64,000 nucleotides of DNA from Chitinophaga sp. CF118 (GTDB lineage: Bacteria > Bacteroidota > Bacteroidia > Chitinophagales > Chitinophagaceae), in the NCBI RefSeq assembly GCF_900112615.1, contig NZ_FOMK01000004.1, forward strand, positions 496,001-560,000, in the 5' to 3' direction. The notes below the pieces were generated by a model. It was not told the DNA's origin. It saw only the letters and a list, made by a program, of their open reading frames with translations, and ran no database searches. The stretch's first letter is position 1. Each line of letters starts with the position of its first letter. This document shows, piece by piece, positions 44,326 through 54,004 of the stretch. The translations under genes and the position numbers were made by a program.

Positions 44326-44765
44326 TGGCATATAAGAAAATAAAGCCTCAACAAATGACCGAAGCTGAGCTACGCCAGCTATGGTCAGAGACTTATTGCA
44401 ATTCTGCCAAACCAATTGTCACTTTTGATGACATTACGGTACAATTCTTTTCATCAATGTTTGATCATGCTTTTTATGAAAGTGACAATAGACAGGCAAA
44501 AGATAAATCTGTGTTGTCATTGAACCGTTGTGAAAAGATGTTATGGATAAAGGAAACACTTGAAGATAATACAGCAGTACTAAAGAAAGGATGGGATTCT
44601 AAGAATAAAAGCTATGATAACAGTAGAAGGGTGGCATTTGTAAAAGGTAACTACGTTGTTATTATCCGTCTTTTTTCTGCAAAAAAGGCTCAATTCGTGA
44701 CCGCATACCAAATTGATGATGATGCTAATTTGCAAAAGTTTCTTGACGGTCCCGACTGGACATAA
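44325..44765 (+). CDS. Putative BECR-fold RNase-like protein coupled to DUF3800
   Basis: 146 residues from ATG 44325. Sequence features resemble phage BECR-type (Barnase/EndoU/ColicinE5/RelE) proteins: SMFDHAFYES (His), LNRCEKMLWIKETL (Cys/Lys and helix), RRVAFVKGNYVVIIRLFSAKKAQFVTAYQI (strand pair and Thr-Ala-Tyr). The catalytic set is not proved, so this is a suggestion. Family unknown otherwise. With DUF3800 it could form a toxin/partner or nuclease pair. No signal peptide or membrane segment. Confidence 0.7.
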   Translation: MAYKKIKPQQMTEAELRQLWSETYCNSAKPIVTFDDITVQFFSSMFDHAFYESDNRQAKDKSVLSLNRCEKMLWIKETLEDNTAVLKKGWDSKNKSYDNSRRVAFVKGNYVVIIRLFSAKKAQFVTAYQIDDDANLQKFLDGPDWT

Positions 44766-44843
44766 AAAAAACGCTGATTAGTGGGTTCAGCGTTTGAGAC
44801 CTTTGTAGGTTCCAAACCAAGGGTAAAGAACATTACAAATGTA
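44762..44843 (-). ncRNA. Candidate minus-strand small RNA
   Basis: A minus-strand -7 box TACATTTG (44843 to 44836) predicts a start near 44829. The RNA would run to a terminator whose stem is AAACGCTGA/TCAGCGTTT (44769-44777 and 44787-44795) followed by seven Ts on the minus strand, about 65 bases. No minus-strand gene is close, and the terminator has no strong T-run on the plus strand. The 5' part resembles a T-arm (GGTTTGGAACC), so it may be another tRNA relic. The rest of the 44844-45156 gap shows nothing. Confidence 0.42.
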
Positions 44844-45156
44844 ACGATTTTTTTACTAAAGACTAAATTTTTTCTCCCATATTTAAGATGCATCTTTTAA
44901 TTGATAATTAATATATAAAATATAAATATAGTATTATCAAATAATACAGCTATCTATTAGGCAAACTCATTCCTAAATAGAATTTGAATGACCCTACTTA
45001 CTAATACCAAACTACGATGCTAATTTCAAAATGAATACTTTATAAGAAGCAACTTTACATTTATTCAACGTCTTTACTTTATTAGGCTATCTCAGGGTAT
45101 TATATTAGACCTGATCTGATTGATGATGAACAAAATGAGTATTCAAAACTAACTTC

Positions 45157-46812
45157 ATGAAGTATAGGCTGATCTTGGGGGAACTACTAACCTTTTTTTT
45201 CGGTATTATAACAGAAGGGCATTCACAGGCAAAAACACCTATGCAGACCATCATTGCAGGATTAGACTCAATCCGTGTTGAACTGAAAATACCAGGTATG
45301 GCTGCGGCCTTTATGAAAGGAGACTCTATACTTTTTGAAGAAGGCTTCGGATATGCAGATCTTGAAAACCACATCAAAACAACCGCAAATACCTCTTTCC
45401 GGGTAGCATCCATTACTAAAACATTTACTTCTACACTTGTTATGCAACAGGTAGAACGGAAGAATTTAAGTTTGGAAACACCCATATCGGCTTATGGTAT
45501 AAATCTCGCCAGCACTCATATTACCGTAAAAAACTTATTGACCCATACCTCTGAAGGAGAACCAGGCGCACATTATCAATACAATGGTTATCGATTTGGG
45601 AAATTAACACCTATTATTGAAAAGGCTTCCGGAATTCCTTTTTATCAGCTGTTAATGGAGAATATAGTAACTCCTCTCAAAATGTCGTCAACAGCTCCGG
45701 GAATCTCCCTTTACTCTTATTTCACTTTCACCCGGCAGGATAAAAGCATGATCCCTTATTTTGAAACAGCCATTAAACAACTGGCAAAACCTTATGCTCT
45801 TAATGAAAAAGGAGAAATCGTTGCATCACAATACTTTGATGAATTTGGCGCTTTTGGCGGATTGATTACAACAATAAAAGATCTGCTGAAATACTCTGCA
45901 GCTATAGATAGAAACCAGTTTGTAACAGCAGACACCCAAAAGGAGATTTTTACTGCCAACAAGCTCAAAAATGGAGCGCTTTCCCCTTATGGTCTTGGAT
46001 GGTTTACACAAACTTACAGAGGAATTGACTTTTACTGGCATTACGGACAAACGCAAGGTGAATCAGGATTATTTATAAAAGTACCTTCCCTGAAAATGAC
46101 AATGGTGGTACTTACTAATATAGATAAACTCAGTCAGCCTTTTCCACTGGCTGATGGAGATCTCTTTTTGTCACCGGTAGGACAATTGTTCTACAAATAC
46201 TGCATTAATAAAGACAGTGATTTTATCCGGCTTGACTATCATCTTCCTGTACAGACTATCCGGAAAAGTCTAACAACAGCCAATTCTTCCTACAAAGATT
46301 TTTATAGTAAGGAGCTGGTAACACAGGCTACCATGGCTCTCATAAATGGTGATACTATAAAGGCAAAGCAATTTTATGAAATTTATGCGAGTCTTAATTT
46401 TAATCACACGGACACATTACCTGCAGGAGAGATAATTGCTGCTATTCAGAATGCAGATATTAATCAGGACCTTACAAAAAAGTTTACACTTTCAAAACCT
46501 ATGCGACTAAGAGTATATGGCGTGGGTGAAAATTGTTCGGGAGATTTTAGTTCATGGTGTGACTATGGCTGGATTGAAGATACCTTGGGCAAAACGATCT
46601 GGCAGATGCAGGGACAACCGGCAAAACATGCTGGCGGAGCGCTTAAAAACCAGAAGATAGACCAGGAAATCACCTTACCTGCCGGCAACTATTTTTTACG
46701 GTATAAATCAGATGCGGGACATGCTTATAACAACTGGGATTCGCCACCACCTGATAACTTCTTTTGGGGAATCATCCTTTATAATACAAGTGTAAATAGC
46801 TCAGGCAATTAA
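45157..46812 (+). CDS. Secreted serine hydrolase, beta-lactamase/D-alanyl-D-alanine carboxypeptidase-like
   Basis: 551 residues, signal peptide-like MKYRLILGELLTFFFGIITEGHSQ. The catalytic triad of the class C beta-lactamase/transpeptidase family is visible: Ser-x-x-Lys in SFRVASITKTFTS, Tyr-x-Asn-like in HYQYNGYRFGKL and His-x-Gly in FYWHYGQTQGESG. A C-terminal domain of about 180 residues (after 370), with TPR-like and then beta parts, is unusual. It may act on peptidoglycan or on small esters; lactamase activity is not implied. It is a single gene. Confidence 0.86.
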   Translation: MKYRLILGELLTFFFGIITEGHSQAKTPMQTIIAGLDSIRVELKIPGMAAAFMKGDSILFEEGFGYADLENHIKTTANTSFRVASITKTFTSTLVMQQVERKNLSLETPISAYGINLASTHITVKNLLTHTSEGEPGAHYQYNGYRFGKLTPIIEKASGIPFYQLLMENIVTPLKMSSTAPGISLYSYFTFTRQDKSMIPYFETAIKQLAKPYALNEKGEIVASQYFDEFGAFGGLITTIKDLLKYSAAIDRNQFVTADTQKEIFTANKLKNGALSPYGLGWFTQTYRGIDFYWHYGQTQGESGLFIKVPSLKMTMVVLTNIDKLSQPFPLADGDLFLSPVGQLFYKYCINKDSDFIRLDYHLPVQTIRKSLTTANSSYKDFYSKELVTQATMALINGDTIKAKQFYEIYASLNFNHTDTLPAGEIIAAIQNADINQDLTKKFTLSKPMRLRVYGVGENCSGDFSSWCDYGWIEDTLGKTIWQMQGQPAKHAGGALKNQKIDQEITLPAGNYFLRYKSDAGHAYNNWDSPPPDNFFWGIILYNTSVNSSGN

Positions 46813-46853
46813 AAAAACAAAGTCCATCTCGAACCCCGATTTATATAAATCAA

Positions 46854-46930
46854 AAATGGGAATAATCAAGCAATTATACTTAATTATCCCCATTTAATAT
46901 CTGCGGGTTATCGGGAACGAAGTTCGAACC
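46854..46930 (-). repeat. tRNA-3'-end-like relic D with hairpin
   Basis: On the minus strand: GGTTCGAACTTCGTTCCCG... (46930 down), CCCGCA (46907-46902), then a stem of 15 of 17 pairs (46879-46895 with 46854-46870) and a T-rich tail. See relic A. The rest of the 46813-47086 gap has no gene. Confidence 0.5.
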
Positions 46931-47086
46931 GGCTTGTAGAGGATTTATCTAAAATTTATGTATTCGTCAGTGAAATTCATTGCTAAACTTACTATTGACA
47001 ATCATATATCCCGCTACCTTGTTTTCCCTTAACTATAAAGAGGACGTCTTCTTTTAATAAAACGTCTGAGTTAATGTGCTATTCGA

Positions 47087-47458
47087 TTAAACTATATCTA
47101 TAAATTTGGGGTCAGCTTTTAATACAATTTCAAGATCCGGTCTGTGTTCTTCGCCCCATTTTTCCAGATTTAAAATTACGGGTATTAAACTTTTTCCAAG
47201 ATCTGTTAATTCGTATTCCACCTTAGGAACTTTTGTGTTAAACACTTGTTTTCTCATAAACCCATGTAAGACCAACTCATTGAGCTGCTTATCTAAAACC
47301 CGACGATCACTATTAGGTATTATCTTTTGAAGCTGACTGGGACGTCTGTATTCCTTATAAACATAATAAATAAGCATTAGCTTCCATTTACCGTTGAGCA
47401 ACTCCTTGAACAAATGGAGTCCACAAAATATCTGAGTGGGCGTCTTCTTTTTATACAT
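47087..47458 (-). CDS. HxlR-family regulator
   Basis: 123 residues from the ATG at 47458. HxlR core: CGLHLFKELLNGKWKLMLIYYVYKEYRRPSQLQKIIPNSDRRVLDKQLNELVLHGFMRKQ, wing KVPKVEYELTDLGKSLIPVI. Relatives use Cys-based electrophile sensing; here Cys12 is in the right region near the N-terminus. It is divergent from the EthD-family gene at 47567 with a shared inverted repeat. It is the second HxlR protein of the window. Confidence 0.88.
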   Translation of the reverse strand: MYKKKTPTQIFCGLHLFKELLNGKWKLMLIYYVYKEYRRPSQLQKIIPNSDRRVLDKQLNELVLHGFMRKQVFNTKVPKVEYELTDLGKSLIPVILNLEKWGEEHRPDLEIVLKADPKFIDIV

Positions 47459-47520
47459 AACCTATAAAGGAATTAATGAAAATCTGAATTGCAAATATCC
47501 GCATAAAATTATCCGGTATT

Positions 47521-47550
47521 GCAAAGTTTTCACAATGAAAATAGCTTTGC
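47521..47550. promoter_or_regulatory. Inverted repeat and -7 box of the EthD gene
   Basis: GCAAAG-TTTTCA and TGAAAA-TAG-CTTTGC form an inverted repeat (47521-47532 and 47536-47550). The right arm contains the -7 box TAGCTTTG at 47542-47549. It is the probable operator of the HxlR protein. Confidence 0.55.
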
Positions 47551-47566
47551 ATTCAAAATAATTTTT

Positions 47567-47920
47567 ATGTTGAAATTCACATTTTTAATTCGGAAGGTAG
47601 AAGAGATGACCAAAGAAGAGTTCGTTAATTATCATAGGAATAACCATGCTCCTTTATTTATGTCTATTCCCGAAACTAAAAAGTACGTCAAAAAATACGT
47701 TGTTTCACATCCTGTGGAGATAAATGGATTCCCTGCGCCTCAATATGATAGTATTACAGACATCTATTTTTCTTCTGTGGAAGACTTTAATATATTTTTT
47801 GCAAGTGAGAATTATAGAATGAAGGTTCATCCGGACGAACCCAAATTTATAAATTTAAATGATGTTGTGATGTTAGTGAGTGATGAGAAAATAGTAGAGG
47901 ATAACATAATAGGAAGCTAA
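47567..47920 (+). CDS. EthD-domain protein
   Basis: 117 residues from ATG 47567, which lies about 18 bases after the -7 box; the TTG at 47519 is rejected. The EthD family pattern: MLKFTFLIRKVEEMTKEEFVNYHRNNHAPLFMSIPETKKYVKKYV, with the conserved FxxYxxxxHAP. Dimeric alpha/beta-barrel folds of this sort take part in degradation or ring reactions of aromatic and ether compounds; the reaction here is unknown. Control by the divergent HxlR is likely. Confidence 0.85.
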   Translation: MLKFTFLIRKVEEMTKEEFVNYHRNNHAPLFMSIPETKKYVKKYVVSHPVEINGFPAPQYDSITDIYFSSVEDFNIFFASENYRMKVHPDEPKFINLNDVVMLVSDEKIVEDNIIGS

Positions 47921-47950
47921 AAATGTAAAATTAGATACTTCTTAAAATTT

Positions 47951-48017
47951 AAAAAGCCTTCAATCTTTCGATTTGAAGGCTTTAAAGCTTGCGGAGAGAA
48001 GGGGACAACTTTCGACC
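47951..48017 (-). repeat. tRNA-3'-end-like relic B with terminator hairpin
   Basis: Minus strand: GGTCGAAAGTTGTCCCCTTC..., then CTCTCCGCA (47998-47990, like a tRNA-Ser acceptor), then the stem AAAGCCTTCAA/TTGAAGGCTTT (47953-47963, 47973-47983) and TTTTT. It matches relic A over the hairpin and the following AAGCTTGC. Confidence 0.5.
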
Positions 48018-48102
48018 AGTTTTGTATCCGATTTGGACAAAATTGTAAAGTTTATTACCAGATATTGCCAAAATAGACCAGAATTTAAGTTTAAGAAATT
48101 TT

Positions 48103-48138
48103 AATTAGAATGAGGGTTTCGGCCCTTTTTCTAATTAA
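48103..48138 (+). terminator. Hairpin with T-run before the sensor kinase
   Basis: AATTAGA and TCTAATT, plus AGGG and CCCT, flank TTTCGG; a T-run lies within the right arm. It separates relic B from the kinase gene. Confidence 0.55.
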
Positions 48139-48235
48139 GTGACGAGACTCTTAGTTCCAATTTGATAATTATTGTCATAATTTTAAGGCACTTTAGACCT
48201 GCCCAGTCTAATTATATAATACTTTCTTTTCATAC

Positions 48236-50764
48236 ATGAAACATTATAATAAAAGACTCATTTTCCTTATTTCCACTATTGTGATCTTGCTGGTTACCCC
48301 ACCATTTTCTTCTGCTCAAAGGATATGGGATCATCAATCGGAATTGTTTTTACAACTCAGGAAAAGCAAAGCAGATACAGGCCGGGTGCATATTTTGCTA
48401 AAACTGGGCCAATATTATTTGCTGAGGGAATATTATGTGTACAGAATTGGAAATCCATGGACACAGCTTGATAGCGCTTCCTTGTTTGCAGCCCAGGCTC
48501 TTCATCTTAGTGAGTCATTAAAATATGAAAATGGAAAAAATGAAGCTATTTTATTAAAAGGAGATGCCTTTATTAGAAAAAATGAAATAAAATCTGCGCT
48601 TGACCTGTTAGGCCCACTACACGATTCAACCCGTTTTCGTCTATTGATCATATTAGGCCGCCATTATCTGTTTCATAAATCCGGATTCAAACAGAATTTA
48701 GACAGCTCAATGATTTTCTTAGAGCAGGCAAGTAAAATAGCACCGGTTCCTTTGTCTGCAAAATGGCAACCTGAACGCACGCATATCAAGGCAATGGTTA
48801 GCTTTATTACCGAAGGCCTGCAGCCAACTAAAAAGCTATATCAGGAAACGATAGCTCAAATAAGCATGCCTGGTAATGAAGAACGGGAAGCCCTTTTGTG
48901 GTACGAGCTGGCAATGCTGATTCCGTTGCGTGAGAATACTGGAATAACCAGGTTGCATTGTTTTGAGCAAATGCGCTCGCTTTATAAAAAAAGTGGTAAT
49001 CAGGAAAGAGAAGCATTTGTTTTAAAGACGATTGCTGATATACATTTGGTGAATGGCAGGTTAAATCTGGCAGAAACTGCGTTATTGAATTCACTGGATC
49101 TTTACAAAGCGATCGGTTATCGGGATCTGCATTATATTTATGATCTGCTGGCTTTTACCTATCGCCATAAAGGCGATTTCAATAAGTGTATTTTTTATGG
49201 GTTAAAGGCAATAGAAAGTATCGAAGCCACAAATGATTCCACTTCAGCCCTTACTTTTTACAGTCGCCTTGCCAATATGTACAGGGAAATAGGGCAACCA
49301 GACAAAAGTGTGGAATGGTATTCGAAAACACTCAATAATCGGGTATTTAATGATAGCGACAATTTTTATAAATTCAGGGATGCAAGCTTCTTTGCAAGGG
49401 AACTAATAAAAATAAAAAGGGAGAAGGAAGCACTCGCCTATATTCTTGACATCAACGCCAAAAACAAACCTATCGGAGTTGACGCAAAAATATGTCTGTT
49501 AGGTTCATTGGCATACTGTTACCAGGCTGTGAAGCAGGATCAACAGGCCGAAAAGTATTATCTTGAATTAATAAAACTGGCAGGGCAGCTGCAGGAAGAC
49601 AATGAAATAACCACTGATGTCTATTACGAGATAGGGCGGTATTTTATCAATAAGCAGCAATACAGGAACGCGATTACATATTTGCAAAAGGCACTTGGCG
49701 CTGCGAAAATCAGGAATTCACTTGCAATGATGAAAGACATTCAGCTGATGCTCTTCAAAGGTGATTCCGGCGTAGAAAATTACACTTCCGCAATACAACA
49801 TTTACTCAGGCACAAGCAATTGAGCGACTCCCTTTTCAATGAAACCAAGCACTGGCAAATAGAAGAATTACAGATTCAATTTGAAACCGCTAAAAAGGAA
49901 AAGGATATTAAACTGCTTAACAACCAAAACCAACTGCAGCGTATCAGTATTGAGCAGACTAATAAAACAAAGAACATAATCCTGGCCTATGTAGTACTAC
50001 TGCTGGTCATTGTGGGCCTGCTATTTAACCGCTATCTGATAAAACAAAGAAACAATCGCAAGCTCAGTGCTAATCAGAAGGAACTGGATCAGAAAAATTT
50101 ATCCTTAGAAAAACTGATTACAGAGCAGGATAAATTACTCAAAGAAAAAGAATGGTTAATCAAAGAGGTACATCACCGGGTTAAGAACAACCTTCAGATG
50201 GTAACCGGCTTACTATATGCGCAATCCAGGTATCTTGAGGATAATACAGCCCGGCTTGCTGTGAATGACAGTCTGCGGCGGATAGAGGCAATGTCAATGA
50301 TTCACCAGAAGCTTTACAAGGATGAAAATATATCAACCATTTCGATGCCCGTTTATATCAAAGACCTGGTGCGTTACCTGCATGAAAGTTTTGATGCTAA
50401 CAATCAGATAACTTTTGAACAAACGATCGAGTCGGTAGATCTTGATATTTCGCAGGCAATCCCATTGGGATTGATCATTACGGAAAGCATTGTCAATGCT
50501 ATCAAATATGCCTTCCTGACGGAGCAGAAAGGGGGCGTAAGCATTCATTTACAATATGAGGGCACCGATCAACTATTGTTGAAAATATCGGACAATGGTA
50601 TTGGTTTACCTGCAGGACTTGACACCGGTAAAAACCATTCACTCGGACTGGGTCTGATGCAGGGGCTTACCAAACAACTAAAGGGCAGCTTTTATATTGA
50701 AAGCAATAAAGGCGTACACATAACGGTGAGGTTTCCAATCTTAATTAAATCAGCAACAATATAA
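48236..50764 (+). CDS. TPR sensor histidine kinase (HisKA_2 type)
   Basis: 842 residues: signal peptide ([28 protein letters not shown]), about 10 TPR-like helices in the periplasmic part (residues about 40-570), a membrane helix near 580-601 ([21 protein letters not shown]), a coiled coil, and a HisKA_2 domain with the phosphoacceptor His in [23 protein letters not shown] near 645, then HATPase ([47 protein letters not shown]). It autophosphorylates and passes phosphate to the response regulator two bases downstream. The signal may be a periplasmic protein or peptide. Confidence 0.92.
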   Translation: MKHYNKRLIFLISTIVILLVTPPFSSAQRIWDHQSELFLQLRKSKADTGRVHILLKLGQYYLLREYYVYRIGNPWTQLDSASLFAAQALHLSESLKYENGKNEAILLKGDAFIRKNEIKSALDLLGPLHDSTRFRLLIILGRHYLFHKSGFKQNLDSSMIFLEQASKIAPVPLSAKWQPERTHIKAMVSFITEGLQPTKKLYQETIAQISMPGNEEREALLWYELAMLIPLRENTGITRLHCFEQMRSLYKKSGNQEREAFVLKTIADIHLVNGRLNLAETALLNSLDLYKAIGYRDLHYIYDLLAFTYRHKGDFNKCIFYGLKAIESIEATNDSTSALTFYSRLANMYREIGQPDKSVEWYSKTLNNRVFNDSDNFYKFRDASFFARELIKIKREKEALAYILDINAKNKPIGVDAKICLLGSLAYCYQAVKQDQQAEKYYLELIKLAGQLQEDNEITTDVYYEIGRYFINKQQYRNAITYLQKALGAAKIRNSLAMMKDIQLMLFKGDSGVENYTSAIQHLLRHKQLSDSLFNETKHWQIEELQIQFETAKKEKDIKLLNNQNQLQRISIEQTNKTKNIILAYVVLLLVIVGLLFNRYLIKQRNNRKLSANQKELDQKNLSLEKLITEQDKLLKEKEWLIKEVHHRVKNNLQMVTGLLYAQSRYLEDNTARLAVNDSLRRIEAMSMIHQKLYKDENISTISMPVYIKDLVRYLHESFDANNQITFEQTIESVDLDISQAIPLGLIITESIVNAIKYAFLTEQKGGVSIHLQYEGTDQLLLKISDNGIGLPAGLDTGKNHSLGLGLMQGLTKQLKGSFYIESNKGVHITVRFPILIKSATI

Positions 50765-50766
50765 AT

Positions 50767-52734
50767 ATGAATATCAAAATATTGATTGTAGAAGATGAAT
50801 TTATTGTGGGAAATGCGCTCCGTTTAGCAGTGGAGACAGCTGGTTATCGTGTAACAGGTATGGTGGCTTCGGTTGAAGAGGCTGAAGAAAATATGCGGAA
50901 CCAACAGCCGGACCTTATACTGCTCGACATTCGATTAGAAGGAGAAAGTTCAGGTATAGACCTGGCCAGGAAACTGAGGACTGAAAATATTCCTTTCATT
51001 TATTTGTCTGCACATTCAAGCCAGAAAATACTGGAAGAAGCAAAGACAACCGAGCCTTATGGATTTCTTGTAAAGCCATTCAGGGAAAATGACCTGCTGG
51101 TAGCATTGGAAATAGCCCTATATCGTCATCGCCATAGCCTGGAAGCCCAACTCAGGCAAGAAGATTTTTTGCAAAAGCAGTTAGCCGCAATAAGCAATGA
51201 AACTGCAACGGCTGAACAACAGTTACTGAAGATTGCCCGTTTGTTACAATCATATATCCCTTTTGATCTTATATCTGTAGGACCCAGACCTTTTGATGCT
51301 GCGCAATTCAATGATACAGCCTATTTACGAATAGGGTTTGATGAATACCAGTTTATTCGTGAAAAAGAATTAACAACCATTACCGGTTTAACTAAAGACG
51401 AGCTTTCCAACATCATTAAGAACAGCCATACAGATGCAGACGCAATCATTTACAGTGATGAAATAACAAAACAGGAATTGAATGATCCTTCGCTACAAAA
51501 AACATGGTGTGATTTCCTTAATTGTCAGGCTTTCCTGGTTTTTCCGGTGGATTTAAAGAACGGTTCGGCGGTTCACTACTTCTTTTACAGTCGCCAGCGC
51601 GCTATTTACACGGAGAAGCACATTGCTTTACTGGATCGTTTAAAAACGTATTTGACAGAACTGGCAGAGAAAATGACGCATGCAGTGCGTGCAACCGATC
51701 AACCCGTTTCTACTAACAAAGACCACAGTGAAGCTGCGAATCGTCCCGAATTTCAGGGTATTATTGGCAACCACCCGCTTTTACTCGCTGCATTGGATCT
51801 TACCACGCAGATCGCGCCCTATAATACGTCGGTCCTGATACTTGGTGAAAGCGGAACCGGAAAAGAAAAAGTAGCCCATTATATTCACGCGCTGTCACAA
51901 AGAGCAAAGGGACCATTCGTAAAAGTAAACTGTGCTGCCATTCCAACCACATTGATAGAATCGGAGCTATTTGGCCATGAGAAGGGAGCATTTACCGGCG
52001 CCATAGAAAAAAGAAAAGGAAGATTTGAACAAGCCGATGGAGGCACTATTTTTTTAGATGAAATTGGAGAATTGCCGCTGGATATGCAGGTTAAATTACT
52101 CCGTGTTTTACAGGAAAAAGAAATTTCGTCTGTAGGCGGCAGTTCCTCTGTAAAAGTGAATGTTAGAATTGTGTCCGCTACTAACCGAAACCTGGAAAAA
52201 GAAGTAGCAGAAGGAAATTTCCGGCTTGATCTCTATTATCGGCTCAATGTATTTCCCATAACATTGCCGTCTTTACGGGAACGGAAAACAGATATTGAAA
52301 CGCTGGCACTTTTTTTTGCAAACAGGTTTTGCCAGGAATTCAATAAGCCATTCCAGGGTATTGCACCTTCCATGATAGAAGAAATGCGTGCCTACAACTG
52401 GCCGGGGAATATTCGGGAGTTGGAGAATATTATGGAGCAGTCAGTTATCCTTAACGATGGAAAATCAAAACTGGAATTAAGGCGACGCCTGACCATGGCG
52501 GCTCCTGCATTAACCGGTGAAATAAATATCGAAACACTGCAGGATGTAAAACACGTTCAGCAGGAAACAGAAAGAGCTTATCTTATTTCGGTCTTAAAAA
52601 GAACGAATGGCCGCATACGCGGAACAAATGGCGCTGCGAAAATGTTGAATGTGAAACCAACCACGCTGGAAGCAAAAATGGCTAAGCTGAACATTAAGAG
52701 ACAGGATTTTATCCAAACCACAGGAAACCAGTAA
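50767..52734 (+). CDS. Sigma-54-dependent response regulator (REC-GAF-like-AAA+-HTH)
   Basis: 655 residues. Receiver 1-120 with Asp54 ([10 protein letters not shown]) and Lys in [14 protein letters not shown]-like part of about 150 residues (150-300). The AAA+ domain has Walker [16 protein letters not shown] near 359, GAFTGA (in [21 protein letters not shown]) near 408, and Walker [15 protein letters not shown] Fis-like HTH ends the chain ([29 protein letters not shown]). Such NtrC-type proteins open sigma-54 promoters. It is coupled with the TPR kinase. No sigma-54 promoter was identified nearby. Confidence 0.93.
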   Translation: MNIKILIVEDEFIVGNALRLAVETAGYRVTGMVASVEEAEENMRNQQPDLILLDIRLEGESSGIDLARKLRTENIPFIYLSAHSSQKILEEAKTTEPYGFLVKPFRENDLLVALEIALYRHRHSLEAQLRQEDFLQKQLAAISNETATAEQQLLKIARLLQSYIPFDLISVGPRPFDAAQFNDTAYLRIGFDEYQFIREKELTTITGLTKDELSNIIKNSHTDADAIIYSDEITKQELNDPSLQKTWCDFLNCQAFLVFPVDLKNGSAVHYFFYSRQRAIYTEKHIALLDRLKTYLTELAEKMTHAVRATDQPVSTNKDHSEAANRPEFQGIIGNHPLLLAALDLTTQIAPYNTSVLILGESGTGKEKVAHYIHALSQRAKGPFVKVNCAAIPTTLIESELFGHEKGAFTGAIEKRKGRFEQADGGTIFLDEIGELPLDMQVKLLRVLQEKEISSVGGSSSVKVNVRIVSATNRNLEKEVAEGNFRLDLYYRLNVFPITLPSLRERKTDIETLALFFANRFCQEFNKPFQGIAPSMIEEMRAYNWPGNIRELENIMEQSVILNDGKSKLELRRRLTMAAPALTGEINIETLQDVKHVQQETERAYLISVLKRTNGRIRGTNGAAKMLNVKPTTLEAKMAKLNIKRQDFIQTTGNQ

Positions 52735-52761
52735 ACATCTACTCCAATATTTTTAGACTTT

Positions 52762-52798
52762 AATCAGCCAACTCCAAAAAAATTGGAGTTGGCTGATT
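52762..52798. repeat. Perfect 16-bp inverted repeat
   Basis: AATCAGCCAACTCCAA (52762-52777) and its exact complement (52783-52798) with an AAAAA loop. It follows the response regulator by 28 bases. There is no T-run after the right arm. It might be a termination/processing hairpin or a binding site. Confidence 0.65.
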
Positions 52799-52969
52799 GT
52801 CATGATTGTAGGTACCCCTCATTATAAGAGTACTAAAAACTCATTTTCATTGCATTATAAAGAAGGACAATCCTATTCTTACTATCTATATTATATGGCA
52901 TACAAATGGTGTCACCTGAGATTGGTTGTTGATTTAAAAAATTAAACGTAATTCTATAGACCTGATAAC

Positions 52970-53539
52970 ATGAACAGATTGAGGTTACACATTGAAAACA
53001 TAACGCCAGTTAACGATGAAGAATTTGAATTCATCAAATCGTTCTTTACATTAAAAAAAGTACGCAAGAATCAATACCTGATACAGGAAGGAGAAGATGT
53101 TAAATACGAGTACCTGGTACTCTCTGGCATATATAGAGTATTTTATTCCGACGATCTGGGAAAGGAATATGTTTGCATGTTTGCTCAGGAGAACTGGTGG
53201 ATGTCTGACTATAATTCCTATTTTAACCAGAAGCCGGCAAGCATGTACCTGGAATGTTTAGTGCCTGGTGAAGTATTATGCCTCAGTCTTTATGGCAGGG
53301 AAAAACTGGCTGCAGAACTACACAAAATGGAACATTTTTTCAGGATGAAAATGACCAGAGGGTTTATTGCCCTACAGCTAAGGATCAAAATGTTACTTTG
53401 CAATGCACCACAAAAACGATATGAAGAATTTGCAAAATTATATCCCGTCTTAATACAACAAATACCTAAAAAAATGATCGCAGAGTTTCTCGGCTTGCGT
53501 CGCGAAACATTAAGCCGGTTATATACTAATCAAAAATAA
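52970..53539 (+). CDS. Crp-type transcriptional regulator with CRP-like recognition helix
   Basis: 189 residues. cNMP-binding-like domain (about 25-115, with GEDVKYEYLVLSGIYRVFYSDDLGKEYVCMFAQENWW) and a C-terminal helix-turn-helix (KMIAEFLGLRRETLSRLYTNQK). Residues 178-183 read R-E-T-L-S-R, the same spacing as Arg180-Glu181-...-Arg185 of E. coli CRP, which read GTGA half-sites. Two promoters 100-5400 bases downstream carry tandem GTGA-N6-TCAC sites. It is therefore the best candidate for their activator (inferred). The ligand pocket lacks an obvious cAMP signature, so the signal may differ. Confidence 0.9.
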   Translation: MNRLRLHIENITPVNDEEFEFIKSFFTLKKVRKNQYLIQEGEDVKYEYLVLSGIYRVFYSDDLGKEYVCMFAQENWWMSDYNSYFNQKPASMYLECLVPGEVLCLSLYGREKLAAELHKMEHFFRMKMTRGFIALQLRIKMLLCNAPQKRYEEFAKLYPVLIQQIPKKMIAEFLGLRRETLSRLYTNQK

Positions 53540-53566
53540 GGGCGTTAGGATCGACTATAATATTAG

Positions 53567-53601
53567 GAGGGTGTATCAATGCTGATATACCCTCTTTTGT
53601 T
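53567..53601 (+). terminator. Rho-independent terminator
   Basis: GAGGGTGTATCA and TGATATACCCTC pair (one G-U), followed by TTTTG. It ends the Crp-type gene. Confidence 0.85.
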
Positions 53602-53633
53602 TCAATCAACTCCTACTGTATCCCTGCCAATGA

Positions 53634-53723
53634 GTGACTGGAATCACGCTGCAATAGTGAGTCTGATCACTCCCAAAAAGTGAGTAGACGTCTTTATGGC
53701 TCCCTGTTATGATAGTAATTTTG
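53634..53723 (+). promoter_or_regulatory. Tandem Crp-type operators and -7 box, promoter 1
   Basis: GTGA-N6-TCAC at 53634-53647 and 53657-53670, and a third GTGA half-site at 53680, are spaced by exactly 23 bases. The -7 box TAATTTTG is at 53716-53723. The sites begin 59 and 36 bases before the -7 box, as in promoter 2 at 58325. The third site would centre near -43. Confidence 0.75.
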
Positions 53724-53793
53724 TCTCACAACGGTTGTTAAACAAACAATACGTAACCATCCTATACCATCACATCAGAAAAATTCAAAGTGT

Positions 53794-54000
53794 ATGTCAC
53801 ATCTAACATCTCCCCAAAAAGGTTTCAGGATCCATCTGATCGTTTTCTTTTTGACCACGCCGGCCATCTGGATCTTGTGGTATCTGACCGACAGAACTTA
53901 TCCATGGCCGTTATGGTCAACACCAGCATGGGCAATAGGCGTCCTGTTTCACTACCTGGGCGTTTTTGTTTTTAAAAATCAAAAAACATCTAAAAACTAA
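53794..54000 (+). CDS. 2TM-domain membrane protein
   Basis: 68 residues from ATG 53794 with two close helices: IHLIVFFLTTPAIWILWYL and WPLWSTPAWAIGVLFHYLGVFVF, the short 2TM domain (PF13239-like). A tail QKTSKN follows. It is the first gene of the five-gene operon and 4 bases before the cupin gene. A competing frame starting 4 bases earlier is rejected since it lacks the pattern. Confidence 0.8.
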   Translation: MSHLTSPQKGFRIHLIVFFLTTPAIWILWYLTDRTYPWPLWSTPAWAIGVLFHYLGVFVFKNQKTSKN

Positions 54001-54004
54001 TATC

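Noticed and set aside
44690-44893. Minus-strand frame of 67 codons
   Set aside because: It overlaps the RNase-like gene end and the small-RNA candidate; no promoter fits its start and its wording is of tRNA-relic type.
52783-52810. Possible sigma-54 promoter near TTGGCTGATTG
   Set aside because: The GC at -12 is missing at the right distance (10 bases) from the GG at -24.
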